NCBI GenBank assembly: GCA_021613375.1
Contig: CM038725.1
Coordinates: 37,701,824-37,765,823 of the forward strand
Source: Megaleporinus macrocephalus
Taxonomy: Eukaryota > Chordata > Actinopteri > Characiformes > Anostomidae
Reading direction: 5' to 3'
DNA: 64,000 nt
The position numbers and the translations under genes were made by a program. Of this stretch, positions 12,479-24,673 are shown piece after piece; position 1 is the first letter of the stretch; each line of letters begins with the position of its first letter. Below the pieces are notes generated by a model. It ran no database searches, had not been told where the DNA came from, and worked only from the letters and a program-made list of their open reading frames with translations.

Positions 12479-13080
12479 ATGTATGTATGTCTCTGTATCT
12501 GTATGTATCTCTCTCTGTATGTATCTCTCTCTGTATGTATCTCTCTCTGTATGTATCTCTCTCTGTATGTATCTCTCTCTCTCTATCTCTCTCTCTCTGT
12601 ATCTCTCTCTCTCTATCTCTCTCTCTCTATCTCTCTCTCTCTGTATCTCCCTCTATCTCTCTTTGTATCTCTCTCTGTATGTATCTCTCTGTATCTCTCT
12701 CTCTGTATGTATCTCTCTCTGTATGTATCTCTCTGTATCTCTCTCTCTCTGTATCTCTCTGTCTCTGTATCTCTCTCTATCTCTCTTTGTATCTCTCTCT
12801 GTATCTCTCTCTCTCTGTATCTCTCTCTCTGTATCTCTCTCTCTCTGTATTTTTCTCTCTCTATCTCTCTCTCTCTCTCTCTGTTTCTCTTTCTCTCTGT
12901 ATGTCTCTTTGTATCTCTCTCTCTCTCTGTATCTCTCTCTCTCTTTCTCTCTCTATATATCTCTCTCTTTCTCTCTGTATGTCTCTTTGTATCTCTCTCT
13001 CTCTCTGTATCTCTCTCTCTCTTTCTCTCTCTATATATCTCTCTCTTTCTCAGTATATGTCTCTTTGTATCTCTCTCTGT
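12479..13080. repeat. (TC)n/TGTATG compound microsatellite
   Basis: About 600 bases of tctctctctgtatgtatctc type text directly follow the LINE tail, as expected for a microsatellite seeded at a retroposon 3' end. The open frames of 200-280 codons rich in Ser, Leu, Tyr, Arg and Glu that cross it on both strands are artefacts. Confidence 0.95.
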
Positions 13081-13136
13081 CATGACGGCGACTGAGAAAG
13101 TTCGGTTTGAGCAACTTTCCTGCCGGCACGGGATTA

Positions 13137-15663
13137 CAGTTTTTCTCAGGTGATTTGGTTCGTTTCTCACATCATGATTTACGTTGACATCACAAGTGCA
13201 TTTCTCAAAACAGTTAGTACAAACAGCAGAACTCAATGAAAAACCTGCAAAGGCTCGTACCTCACTCTTTCTTTGTTTTTGCCTCAAAAGCAAATATTTA
13301 TGTCACTCAAATTTTCAGTGCCATCAGAATGTCTAGTCTGTGTGTGATTGGCTATGAACAAGCTAGTCAAAATGCTTTGTCATGTTGTCAGTGTACATTG
13401 TGAGTATATTCTGATAGAAACTAACTTTAGATTATAAAAAACACTGCACATTCTGTGGCATATCAATAAAAACAGTGTGTTACAAACAAAATACAAACTT
13501 ACACATGACTGTATGTGGGAGGCTGCAAAAAATTGAACTGGAATCAAATTTATATAGTAATATTCTTTTACTGTATTGTTTGCACTGCAATTTGTTGACA
13601 AACAAAATCAGATAGAAATTCAGGAAAGAAAGATGACTGTTTGGCAGCACTCAGTAACGCAAAGAAAAAACTACACAATTAGAAACTTCTAAACAACCTG
13701 AGACAAAACTTAAGGAATTAGAGTGCTTTCTTTTTCTATTCATCCTGACATTCCTCTCTGCTGGGCCACATATTTTCATCCACATCACACTGGATATCTT
13801 CCCTTGCAATGCAGCGTGGAAAGAATCTCCTGGAGTGTCTAATCCAGCCCATGCAGGCATCTGCTGTGATATCCTCGCAAGCTGCATCCATGGCAGTCAG
13901 CAGGCTCATCTGTGTGTGTGGCTGGTGATTGTACACCTTCCATCTCCAGGCTGAGAAGAACTCCTCAGTTGGGTTCAGGAATGGGGAATAGGGTGGGAGG
14001 AATTCCATCAGCATTCTATGATGGCTGGCAAACCACTGCCTGATGGTGTTGGTGTGGTGAAAACTCACATTATCCCAGATGACCACATATTTGGGCAAAT
14101 CCTCTTGCACCCCACCTCTCTCATTATTAGGGATGCTGTGTGTTATAGGGCCCTATAATGGGAATATGTGTAAGCATGCCATTCTCTGACATAGCAGCAC
14201 ACATTGAGATGTTTCCTCCCCGTTGGCCTGGCACATCAATGGCAGCCCTTTGGTCAATGATGTTTTGACCACGCCTTCTGCATTTTGCAAGGTTGAAGCC
14301 AGCCTCGTCCAGATATATAAAAGTGTGGAGTGGTTCTCTTGATTCCAGCTCCATAATACGCTACAGCACAAAAGGAGAAATTAAGTACATGTACTGTTCA
14401 TTTTGGACAATAAACAGTTACATACATTGCAGTTGTGTCAGTAAATGTGTCAGTATGCATAAGGGTTTTACCTGTACATACTGGTACCGTAGCTCCTTCA
14501 CCCTGTCACCATTTCTTTGAAATTGAACTTTGTACAGCTGTTTCATGCTCATCTGGTGTCGTTTCAGAACCCGGTCAATGGTGGAGATGCTTACGGACTG
14601 AATATTTTGAAAAGCATTGTTGTCCTGTATAATGGCTTGCTGGATCTCCCTCAGCCTTATGGCATTAATTGCTATGACCATTGCACATATAGCCTCCTCT
14701 TGTTGAGGTGTGAAAATGGGACCTCTGCCACGCCTGTGAGCTAGTCTTGCAGTCCTATATAGTATAAGAATGCAAAAATGCAAAACATTGATTGAATAAC
14801 ATTTCAGAATTTATTTCAGTGTGCAGCGTTACAGCAGAGTACACTTTTCTGAGTTACACACCTGTTTTTCTGCTAAATGTTTGAACAATTGAAGACACAG
14901 TTGTTCTTCCAATATTCAGCTGCACCCGGCGACCAGCTTCAGCCACTGTAAGACCATGATTCACAACATGGTCCTCAATTGTTGCCCTTATTTCATCTGG
15001 GACAAACCTATGTGCATGGACTCTCCTACCCCGTCCTCTGTTTTGTCCCCGCAGCCTTACACCAAGCAGCCGTACCCCTCTCCTTGGCTTGTTACCTGTA
15101 CACGGTCTTGTCTTTTCGTTGTGAGACTTTGTGACACTGCATTGTTTTATGTCTGTATATGTGTGTCAACTGAAAGTTCATGAGATGCACCTCTGAGCTA
15201 TGGTTGAGAGCTGTTTGACCATTGGTTGATCTAAACCTTCACACATTCCCCTTCTTAACTGAAAGCCAAGATTCACCTGAGAACAATTTAATCAATTTAG
15301 GATAAATTCCCAAAATGTACCAAGAAGTCTGACAGATTACGACAACATGTTCAGCACTTTTGCGTGTAATGACCTACACAATGATCTAAAGCCTAAATCT
15401 TTTGGGAGGTAAGACAATTCAACAGACAATCAGTAGAACATGTTTTGATAAACGTGAAGTAAACAACTGATAATGTAAAAAACAGCAGACAGGTGTACAT
15501 GACCATTAGCATGAATGTACAAAAGCATTTGCAAAATGTGAAACACAACGAGAAACGCTATTATGATGTGCACAAGTGACGAGGAGATGTGGAGACTGAA
15601 CGAATAGTGTTGAGAAATTCAATTCTGATCTGAGAAATGAACCAAATCGACTGAGAAAAACTG
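13137..15663 (-). mobile_element. IS630/Tc1-mariner type DNA transposon with both ends
   Basis: Both ends carry the same terminal inverted repeat: CAGTTTTTCTCAG, then GATTTGGTTC and TTTCTCA at 13137-13171, and its reverse complement ending at 15663. A TA dinucleotide flanks each end (13135-13136 and 15664-15665), the standard target duplication of this superfamily. Repeated ttctca words continue inside the ends. The 2527 bp element carries one minus-strand transposase gene, now disrupted. Confidence 0.88.
13736..15130 (-). pseudogene. DDE transposase, three exons, disrupted
   Basis: Minus-strand order: exon 1 (about 15130-14858) has an Arg/Gly-rich leader then a helix-turn-helix (LTVAEAGRRVQLNIGRTTVS). 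Exon 2 (14754-14472) continues with RGRGPIFTPQQEEAI and TIDRVLKRHQ. Exon 3 (from 14360) has the catalytic core: IYLDEAGFN, YVVIWDNVSFH and PPYSPFLNPTEEFF. The spacing from the second Asp to the NPTE glutamate gives 35 residues between them. Exon 2/3 is a clean phase 0 GT-AG join. Exon 1/2 keeps frame only if donor gtaact is used. Near 14110-14130 about 15-20 residues are missing and a stop follows PYNTQHP, so the gene is dead. No in-frame start codon was found for exon 1. The transposase would cut and rejoin DNA at TA sites. Confidence 0.8.
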
Positions 15664-15665
15664 TA

Positions 15666-16482
15666 AGATCGCCCCCTGGGTGAAGTGCTTGATCTAAACA
15701 TCTCCTGCAGCCAGGTGTGCTTTGCATTATGGGATGCGGCAGATGGCGTAAACAGAGAACTGGAGAACTGGAGCAGCTAACAGGGCGAGGACAATGAAGC
15801 GAGGTCTCTCTTGGACTAGCAGTGAGGGACGTTGTCTACTTGATGTTTGGAGTGAGCTGGGTGGTCTGCAGGTGGACTGTAGTTTGGTTTATTATTAGAT
15901 TATTATTACAGCTATGAACAGATGCTGTCGCTGCTCCGTGATACGCTCTACAAGAAATGTGCAGTAGTTTAGGAAACCGGATCTTCTCCCTGTGTTTACT
16001 TTCTTGCTCCCATGCCAGACAGCTCTGACCAATCAGAGGAGACGACGTGCTCACGTGGTTTGTTGGGGAGCATTTTGTGGTGCTTTTGGCGGCTGAAGCG
16101 TGGATGTTTGTACCACTGAGGAAACAAAACTACCTCCTACTTCTGAATATGTTCTCCTGAACCAACGAGCGTTTACATATTTATCATCAGTATCAGCTAG
16201 GACATGTTTGATAAGCAGCTTTTATAAAAGTGAATCATTTATAGTTATTATATATATTATATATATATTTTTAATCATATTTGTTAAAAGTGCTGAGATT
16301 TTAATTAATAAGTTTTTTCTAGAAATTTTAAGAACTTGTATTTTAATATTGTGATCTATAGAAGAGCAGAAACAACAAAGATATCAGGAAGTGTCTCAGG
16401 TTAATGAAAACTCTGGGCACTGAAGAGTTTTCACTGGCTGGACCACAGTGGACTGATACTGGTTGGGTTCTGTATGTGTGTG

Positions 16483-16517
<35 letters not shown>

Positions 16518-16589
16518 ATATACTCCAGCTCTTTTCAATTTTTATTTGTCCTCCATGCCAACCTCTTTTTATCCTTCCTAGCTCTCACC
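15666..16589. other. Flank of the transposon; no gene seen
   Basis: No supported coding region. Text such as tttgcattatgggatgcgg (15721-15739) resembles ends of non-autonomous fish transposons. It is AT-rich from 16200, and a (TA)n tract lies at 16482-16521. Confidence 0.35.
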
Positions 16590-17450
16590 CAACCACACAT
16601 CCAACCTACACTTGGGGCCCATTTTATATTCAACCATGCAGCCTCTAAATGGAATGTATGTGGCTCCTGTACCCAATCTAAAAAAATAAAGACTATAAAT
16701 CATGTAAAGAAATCAAAGCCTGACATTTTCTTTCTCCAAGAAACACATTCAACAGGTGCAGATCTATCACAACTTCAATTGACACAATTTGATATAATAC
16801 TCTTGTCTAGATTGAACAGTAAACAAAGAGGCCTTTCAATTTTAGTTGAATAAAAATATCCCATCCATTCTTTATTCATCTATTGCCGATCCAGATGAAA
16901 GGTTTATTATGTCACACCTATTATGCTCGTACTCTGTTGCTGTGTTTAACAATCAAATCATTAAATAAAGCTCATCTGACTTTTAGCTCTGTTTGTGGTA
17001 CAGCAATGCTTCAATCACTTAGCACTCACATTAGCTAACATTTATATCCCAAACAGTGAGGACGCATCTATTTTTCATAACTTCTTCTCACGACTTGCCA
17101 ACTCTGCCAGTCTTATAATAGCTGGAGACTTCAGTACTGTTCTCAAATAACAAAACCATATATGACTGACTTTGGCCTTAATGACTATTGTAAAGCAAGA
17201 AATCCATATTTAAGAGAATATTCATAATTTTCCTCAGTAAACAGATTTTGGACAATACAATCCATTCAGTTCATATTAGTGGCCATGTGCTTGTATCTTT
17301 ATTAATAGCTGCTCAAGATAGCATTTTCACAGAACACTTCTAGAAGATCCTGATTTTACCACACTATATTTTCTGTAAATAAACAAGTCTCCAGAAATCT
17401 CTCATTAACACTGAGGAAAACTTCTTGCTATGCATTCAAATATGGATGTA
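16590..17450 (+). pseudogene. L1-like LINE endonuclease fragment
   Basis: Frame pieces match the apurinic-type endonuclease of L1/Tx1 LINEs: KKSKPDIFFLQETHS (near 16720), then about 300 bases on in another frame NIYIPNSEDASIFHNFFSRL and SLIIAGDFSTVL, then NPYLREYS and FSSVNRFW near 17200. The catalytic glutamate (QET) and the GDF aspartate are present, but stops and frameshifts break the rest. No RT domain follows. This is a 5' part of ORF2 from an old copy. Confidence 0.65.
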
Positions 17451-17560
17451 TACCAATACAAGTATAAGAATTCCTGAATAAAGTTATCTTTCACATTTAT
17501 TATCATCACATATTTTCCAGCAGTATATTATGTTACTCCAAAATATTATTACTATTTTTA
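17438..17560 (+). repeat. Dispersed repeat, copy 1 of 2
   Basis: Matches 19349-19470 almost base for base: tatggatgtataccaata here against tatggacgcataccaata there, then catttattatcatcacat and ttccagcagtatattatg. Both copies are followed by ATT-rich DNA and, about 80-150 bases later, by tttcagctctgctt. The match therefore extends beyond this core, and the unit may be longer than annotated. It has no coding content. Confidence 0.75.
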
Positions 17561-17876
17561 CCTTCCAGGTCTTATGGTGTGCTAATGGTTGTTGTTTTGT
17601 TGTCTTTGTCCCAATTGGATTGTTTCAGCTCTGCTTTATGAATGGAATGATCTTCCCTTTCTACTACAATTAATGGATTTCTTTAATAGCATTACTACCT
17701 CTTCATCTTTGACAGTCTGGTGGAAAGCTAATAGAATGACTAAATCTATCATTGCTCCATGCAGGTTTACTCCCATAATCCATATTTCCAACTGCACAAC
17801 ACTAAAATTCACTTTCCTAAATAGCAGCAAAAAGTAATCACCCCCAGCATCACCTATTCGAGAATTACCAATACAT

Positions 17877-18706
17877 GTCATTTAGTACAATAATTCAGAA
17901 ATTAGCACTCCTGCTCAGCACCACCAGAGGTCTCTGTCTCCAGAATACTGAGTACCCTAGAACACACTTCACCTGCCCCTTGTTTCAGCCACCTGCTCCT
18001 CATCACCCTCTCCCTATTTGTACTCCTCACACCCACTCCTCAGTCCATGGTATTGTTTGTATCATTGTGCATGCAAGACCAAGCCTCTTTATTTCTCTCT
18101 ATGCAAAGCTAGGCCATGCTATTCTGAGTCACCCTAAGCCAAATTGAACCAAGTTAAGCCGAGCCAAGCCAAGCCAAGTCCAGCCGAGTCAAGCCATGCC
18201 ATGCCAAGACCAACCAAGCCAAGCCAAAGCCAAGCCAAACCAAGCCGAGCCAAACCAAGCAATACCAAGTCATATCCGTTTACACCAGGTGAAACCAGGT
18301 CAACCCAGCCAAACCTCTCCCAGCTTCAGCCGTCAGGCCATGCTAGGCCCGGTCAGGCCAGGCTAGGCTATTCTGTATCTCACCACGCCTGTGTTTACTA
18401 ACTCTGCCCTTTCATTAGGGTTTTGCTCTTACAGGACATTGCAGCCTGGAACTAAACCCCTATTAGAGGCCCTGCTCTATTCTCAGCTCCTACAGGAAAC
18501 CAACACCTGGAAACTCCAGTTCGGGCAACAACCCTTTGCTGCATACATTCCACTCTGCTCACCTGGATACCTCCGTCAGGCTCCCCTGGTTTCCTGGCTA
18601 GCACACCTCCACACAGCCCCATACTCTGATCATTGTATTTTACTGTTATCAATAAAACAGCCTGCTTATAGATATTACCTTTGTCTCTGAGCTGTGTGAA
18701 TTATTA
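17877..18706 (+). other. Possible LTR-like segment with polyadenylation signal
   Basis: The right part has AATAAA at 18651 followed about 50 bases later by a ttattaca end, and the left part starts near tgtcatttag. That would fit a solo LTR with TG..CA ends, but no target duplication is clear and no pol remnant lies nearby. A pentamer-based repeat sits inside it. Confidence 0.3.
18145..18370. repeat. AAGCC-type degenerate short tandem repeat
   Basis: Repeated gccaagccaagcc words with drift (aagccatgccatgcc, caggccaggctagg) fill about 225 bases. Confidence 0.85.
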
Positions 18707-18917
18707 CAGAAATATGGGATTAGAAAAGATCAGCTCCCTCTCAACAATTAAAATCAATAATCAAATCTAAAATCTACTCAACCAACAACATGCTCCAGCC
18801 CTTCTACCCCAAGTGAACAACTTATTAAAATTGCTAACCAGCCTCAAAAAAATAATTTCACAACTTCCATCTCAGACATTATAGCACTCCCAAAAGGAAA
18901 ATGAGAAAATGATTTGG

Positions 18918-18919
<2 letters not shown>

Positions 18920-18993
<74 letters not shown>
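18920..18993. repeat. (TC)n followed by (TA)n microsatellite
   Basis: About 29 bases of TC repeats, then caataa, then about 40 bases of TA repeats. The run is flanked by the palindromic pair ccaataata and tattattgg. Confidence 0.95.
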
Positions 18994-18998
<5 letters not shown>

Positions 18999-19348
18999 GA
19001 AGAAATAGCAGCTCACAAAAAGAATACATCAGCCTTTAAAGAAACTTGGTGTCTACTTCTAAGTGTCTTACAAACAAAACCATAACATGAGTCTCAGAGG
19101 TGACTGAGTCTATAAACCATAACAATATAATTATTCTCGTCCCATCCCACTGCTTCATGTGGGCTGCTGTGTTACTGTAATATTATTGTGTTGGGTGGCC
19201 TTTGTCGGAGGTTGCAGGACAGTGCCCGTGTGGCATTAAGGTTGGTGGGCTGTTCTCGGCCCTGAGGTGACAATAGGACACGGCGGTTGCTTGGTAACTG
19301 CTTGGTGTACCCAAATATAGATAAATACTAACACAGATGAACACACAT

Positions 19349-19462
19349 CCAAATATGGACGCATACCAATACAAATACAACAATCCCTGTATAAAAGTTA
19401 TCATTCACATTTATTAGTATCATCACATGTTTTCCCAGCAGTATATTATATGTTACTCCAAA

Positions 19463-19470
<8 letters not shown>
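19349..19470 (+). repeat. Dispersed repeat, copy 2 of 2
   Basis: Direct repeat of 17438-17560, about 1.9 kb away and in the same orientation. The (ATT)n tract at 19466-19509 grows out of the same ATT-rich end that the other copy carries in short form. Confidence 0.75.

Positions 19471-19509
<39 letters not shown>
19466..19509. repeat. (ATT)n microsatellite
   Basis: About 14 uninterrupted ATT trinucleotides at the end of a dispersed repeat copy. Confidence 0.95.
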
Positions 19510-19513
<4 letters not shown>

Positions 19514-20339
19514 TTTTTTTGTGCTTGTGCATGTGCATTTTGTGCTTATATTTGTATTTGTATACAAAGATAATTGTGGTCACAGAAAAATAGCAACAAT
19601 ATATTTCAGCTCTGCTTCATGATGCAGAACAGAGTGATGAGATCTACCAGGCTGGAGTAGAAGGTGGAGCTTTTCTCCTTCCAGCAATTAATGAAGGCGG
19701 AGATCAAACTTAATGTATGAAGTACAATGTTCTGTTTTATATCCCCTAGCCTGCAAAAAAGTGTATCTCCTGCAGGTGGCGGTAATGCACCGTGTCTGTA
19801 GATTCAAATTCAAATCTAAACAGCTCGCTGTCAGTTAGACAGTTACAGACAGACTGTACAGACGCTGCTCTTTAAAGATCCTCATTAAAATATAAATATT
19901 GATATTAATATCAGAGAGATGAAGATGGGGGGTCGGTGGGCTGGATCTGAAGGGGAGGATGAGGAGAAACTGCACTGAAATAATTGACATAAACTGGGAT
20001 TCCTGCTGATGAAGAACTTTGAAGAGGTCAGTTGGAGCTCCAGTCAGTAAACTATTACTACATTAGTGAGTCTGTCACACAGAATGTGAACCTTTTATTA
20101 TAAAAACTCTAATCTAACTTTATGAAGATATAAGATATTGCAAACATAATAAACAAATAAATAAAAATCTGTTGTTTAAAGAGAATCCTGACTGACGTGC
20201 AGGTCTCAGTAAGGTGTACATACCCAGTACAGTTTAAATATTTAGTATAAAGTAAACAAATAACTTTATTATTATTAAAAATAGTGTTGCATCAATGCTG
20301 ACATCAGTACTGGCACCAATATTGAAATTAATGGACACC
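19510..20339. other. No gene seen; repeat-like DNA
   Basis: The stretch contains ggtggcggtaatgcacc near 19777, a word found in fish dispersed repeats, and AT-rich DNA towards the copia remnant. No coding region is supported. Confidence 0.35.
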
Positions 20340-23318
20340 ATGATACATGATGTTAACACTCCCACTCAAAGACATGTTTACAGCTCTCTCTCTATTGTAT
20401 AGTGAAAAACAAAACCAAAAAGATACATAACTCATTTTGTACTGTACTTGGTTACAGTATAAAAACATTTCACATACTGGCAGTTCTGAAAACTTAGATA
20501 AAAGAAAAATACCTTCTTCACTTCAATTTTTCATTACATTAATTTCACTTGCCAGCTTCCATTACTCTCCAAACAAATAACCCATGAATTTCTCAAATTT
20601 GACCTTTGACACTGGTTTGGTAAGTACATCAGCTACCATGTCTGCAGCAGGACAGTAAACAACATTAATTTTCCCCTCTGTGTGTGCAGACCGTACAAAG
20701 TGATGTTTTATATCCACATGCTTGCTTCTCTGTCTACATACTGGGCTCTTGGATAACGCTATCGCCCCCTGGCTGTCCTCATAGATTTTGACTGGTAAAT
20801 GCTGGTTACTACCATCCATCCCTTTTAGTAGTTGAACAAGGTACATGCTCTCCTGAGTACTCCAGGTACTCTGCTTCACAGCTAGATAGCGCCACTGTTG
20901 GCTGCTTCCTGCTCTTCCATGATATGACTGCACCAGTCTCAGTTAAGCTGAAACAATATCCAGTGGTGCTTCTCCTGTCATTTCTGTCAGCTGCCCAATC
21001 AGCGTCACTAAACCCCTCAAGCTGTAAGCTTTTCTCACATTTCCGGTCGTTTAATTCCTGATCCATAGCACCTTTTAAGTACCTCAGTAAGTGTTTCGCA
21101 GCCGTCCAATGCTGTTGCTTTGGTTCTGTCAAGTGTTGTGATAGCTTACTAACTATCCCACTCAAGTCGGGTCTGGTACATGTCATGATGTATATCAAGC
21201 TACCCACTATCTCTCTGTAACCTCTTGGATCAATTACATCACCATCATTATCAAAATGTAATGTCTGCTCAGATGGAGTGGATCTCGGTTTGCATTCAGA
21301 CATTCCAAATCTGGCTAACATTTTGATTTCTCCATCACTGTAGTTAAAATCAACACCTAGGAAATGTTTAAGTGGACCCATATCCTTCATCTTCAACCTT
21401 CTCTTCAGCATTTCTTTCACATCTCTTAGTATGGTGTTGTCACTAGCTGCTATGATTAAATCATCAACCCACACTAACAGTATCGTCCCCAGATTCTCTG
21501 CTGTAGACACAGTGGTCAGCATCATTTTGCACAAAACCATTCCCTGTGATCATGCAGTAACATATTCCAGTTGTGACTGTTTTAACCCATACAATGACTT
21601 GTTGAGTTTACACACAAGATGTTCACCTGTTTTTCACATAACCTCAAAACCTTCCAGCTGCTCCATATATACCTCACAGTCCATGGGAGCATGCAAGTAA
21701 GCAGTCTTTACATCCATTTGGTGAAGGATAAGATCCTCCTGCACAGCTACCTGCATGCTCGGACAGAGGTCATGTTGGCTGTGGGTGAAAAAGTCTCTTT
21801 ATAGTCAATCCCTTCCACCTGACCGAACCCCTTTGCCACATATCTGGCTTTACAAGTCTCAGATCCATCTGGGCTTTCTTTCACTGCATATACCCAGCAA
21901 CCTCCCACTGCTTGTTTGCCCCGCGGCAGTGGTGTCAGAGTGGAAGTTTCATTCTCAGTTAAGGATTGCATCTCTTCTTTCATCGCATCACCCCATAATT
22001 TGAATTTCTCTGAATTCATTGCCTCACTAAACGTTTTAGGTACACCATAGGACACTCTGTAGAAATAATCCACATTTTCGGTTTCATCATCACCATCTGC
22101 TTTGCACTGGTACTCTTTCAGGTATTCTGGAGCCTTTCTCTCCCTCACAGGATATCTCTGTTCTACCTGCTCTTTCTCTGTACCATCTGCCTGACTGGGA
22201 CCTGCCTCAGTCGTCTCCACACTAGGCTCTCTAGTCTCTTCAGACTGTTCCTGACCCTGGCTCACTACCTTTGGTGTTGCATCTCCACAGCACTCTGCGT
22301 CATCCTCCATGTCATAACTGGTCTGCGTCTGGCTATCTGCGCTGCCTTTAGTGATTGTTTTCACAAGCCTATGTTTTAGGACTTGTCCTGTCTCCGGGTA
22401 GTAGATGTTGTAAGCTGGGCTATACTTATCATAGCCAACAAAGATTCCTTTGTCACACCTAGCATCCAGCTTCATTTTGTCCTGCTTATACGCGTAACGT
22501 TCAGATCCGAATACCTTCATGTTGGACAGGTTGGGTGTTTTTACCTGTGAAAACACAGTAAGGTGTCTGCTCTAGACGCTTGCTGTAACACCTGTTGCGA
22601 ATCTGAGCTGCTGTTTGCACTGCATATGTCCACAACTGCTTTGGGAGGTTACTCTCCAACAGCATGCGTCGTGCCATCTCTAATAATGTTCTCCATCCCC
22701 TTTCGGCAGTTCCGTTCTGATGAGGTGAGTAGGGTGCACTTGTCTCGTGCCTTATCCCATTACTCCTAAGTAAGGACTGGAACTCCTGTCCGGTAAATTC
22801 TGTACCGTTGTCAGACCTTATACACTTAATTTTCCCATAGGGAGCTACATCTGCTATGAATTTCTCTGTAGCTTGCGCTGCATAGCTTTTTGCCTTCAGA
22901 AAGTATGGAAAAATCATCCCACTATAATCATCAGTAAATGCTATTGCATACTTGTACCCATCTTTATCTGCTGGTTCTATGGGGTTCTAAGTCTATGTGC
23001 ACTAGCTCAAGTATGGATGTAGCTTTTGCATCTGCCTGTCTGTTTCTGCTTTGGGTGAATTTGCCCTGAGTGCATATTTCACAGTTTTGGTTTGACTTAT
23101 CATTTTTGCCCTTAATAGACATCCCTTCAACAACATTCTCCAGCTTTGCAATGTCATCAAAGTTACAATGGCCTAGTATTCTGTGCCACGTTTGCATATC
23201 ATGACAACCATACACTTCATCAATGTTTTCACTCTCAACTGTGCTAAGGTAATACAGCCTACCATACACATCCATTTTGAACTTTGTACCGTCGCTGTTG
23301 ACTAACCAGTCATCACCT
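20340..23318 (-). mobile_element. Ty1/copia retrotransposon, 5' truncated and decayed
   Basis: Minus-strand pol parts in copia order: GAG-pre-integrase zinc finger (23275-22964, WHRILGHCNF and CEICTQGKF), integrase (22917-22501, IRSDNGTEFTGQEF, SPHQNGTAERG), its C-terminal part (22556-22300), RT (YVAKGFGQVEGIDYKETFSP, LLVWVDDLIIAA with the catalytic DD pair), and RNase H (RRSTTGYCFSL, ALSSCEAEYL) ending at 20562. Integrase before RT places it in copia, not gypsy. Breaks occur near 22970, 22530, 21750-21540 and 20930-20810. After the stop lies a polypurine-type gagtgggag (20359-20367), then TGTTAACA, the expected LTR start at 20358. Gag and the 5' LTR are missing, because the element meets a 20 bp satellite at 23320. 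Confidence 0.88.
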
Positions 23319-23319
23319 T

Positions 23320-24673
23320 AGTAGTGGTTAGTATGGTGGTGTAGTGGTTAGTACGGTGGTGTAGAGGTTAGTACGGTGGTGTAGTGGTCAGTACGGTGGT
23401 GTAGTGGTCAGTACGGTGGTGTAGTGGTCAGTACGGTGGTGTAGTGGTTAGTACGGTGGTGTAGTGGTTAGTACGGTGGTGTAGTGGTTAGTACGGTGGT
23501 GTAGTGGTTAGTACGGTGGTGTAGTGGTCAGTATGGTGGTGTAGTGGTCAGTATGGTGGTGTAGTGGTCAGTAAGGTGGTGTAGTGGTTAGTAAGGTGGT
23601 GTAGAGGTTAGTACGATGGTGTAGTGGTTAGTACGGTGGTGTAGTGGTCAGTATGGTGGTGTAGTGGTCAGTACGGTGGTGTAGTGGTTAGTACGGTGGT
23701 GTAGTGGTCAGTACGGTGGTGTAGTGGTCAGTATGGTGGTGTAGTGGTCAGTACGGTGGTGTAGTGGTCAGTACGGTGGTGTAGTGGTCAGTACGATGGT
23801 GTAGTGGTTAGTACGGTGGTGTAGTGGTTAGTACGGTGGTGTGGTGGTCAGTACGGTGGTGTGGTGGTCAGTACGGTGGTGTAGTGGTCAGTACGGTGGT
23901 GTAGTGGTCAGTACGGTGGTGTAGTGGTTAGTACGGTGGTGTAGTGGTTAGTATGGTGGTGTAGTGGTTAGTACGGTGGTGTGGTGGTTAGTACGGTGGT
24001 GTAGTGGTTAGTACGGTGGGTGTAGTTGGTCAGTACGGTGGTGTAGTGGTCAGTATGGTGGTGTAGTGGTCAGTACGGTGGTGTAGTGGTTAGTATGGTG
24101 GTGTAGTGGTTAGTATGGTGGTGTAGTGGTCAGTATGGTGGTGTAGTGGTTAGTATGGTGGTGTAGTGGTTAGTACGGTGGTGTAGTGTTAGTATGGTGG
24201 TGTAGTGGTTAGTATGGTGGTGTAGTGGTTAGTAAGGTGGTGTAGTGGTTAGTATGGTGGTGTAGTGGTTAGTACGATGGTGTGGTGGTTAGTACGGTGG
24301 TGTGGTGGTTAGTACGGTGGTGTAGTGGTCAGTATGGTGGTGTAGTGGTCAGTACGGTGGTGTAGTGGTTAGTATGGTGGTGTAGTGGTTAGTATGGTGG
24401 TGTAGTGGTTAGTACGGTGGTGTAGTGGTTAGTACGGTGGTGTAGTGTTAGTATGGTGGTGTAGTGGTTAGTATGGTGGTGTAGTGGTTAGTATGGTGGT
24501 GTAGTGGTTAGTACGGTGGTGTAGTGTTAGTATGGTGGTGTAGTGGTTAGTATGGTGGTGTAGTGGTTAGTAAGGTGGTGTAGTGGTTAGTATGGTGGTG
24601 TAGTGGTTAGTATGGTGGTGTAGTGGTTAGTACGATGGTGTAGTGGTTAGTATGGTGGTGTAGTGGTCAGTAC
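23320..24673 (+). repeat. 20 bp minisatellite, ~68 copies (plus orientation)
   Basis: The unit is gtagtggttagtacggtggt with frequent tta/tca and acgg/atgg changes and a few 19 bp units (gtagtgttag at about 24181, 24442 and 24521). The array cuts into the 5' side of the copia element. At its right edge it passes straight into gtactgtctcctcacagtaa (24670-24689), the continuation of a dispersed fish repeat that begins with the unit itself. It is the reverse complement of the array at 39511-40604. Confidence 0.97.

Noticed and set aside
12246..13293. Ser/Leu/Tyr-rich and Arg/Glu-rich open frames of 200-280 codons
   Set aside because: They are translations of a TCTC/TGTATG microsatellite on both strands.
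23320..24673. CRISPR array
   Set aside because: Units are contiguous 20-mers with no spacers, in a eukaryotic genome, next to a dispersed repeat that explains them.
23320..24673. tRNA-like A box in gtagtggtta units, hence a tRNA gene or active SINE promoter
   Set aside because: ggtgtagtggtta resembles a tRNA A box, but no B box, cloverleaf or terminator follows within the array. It is only a hint about the source repeat.
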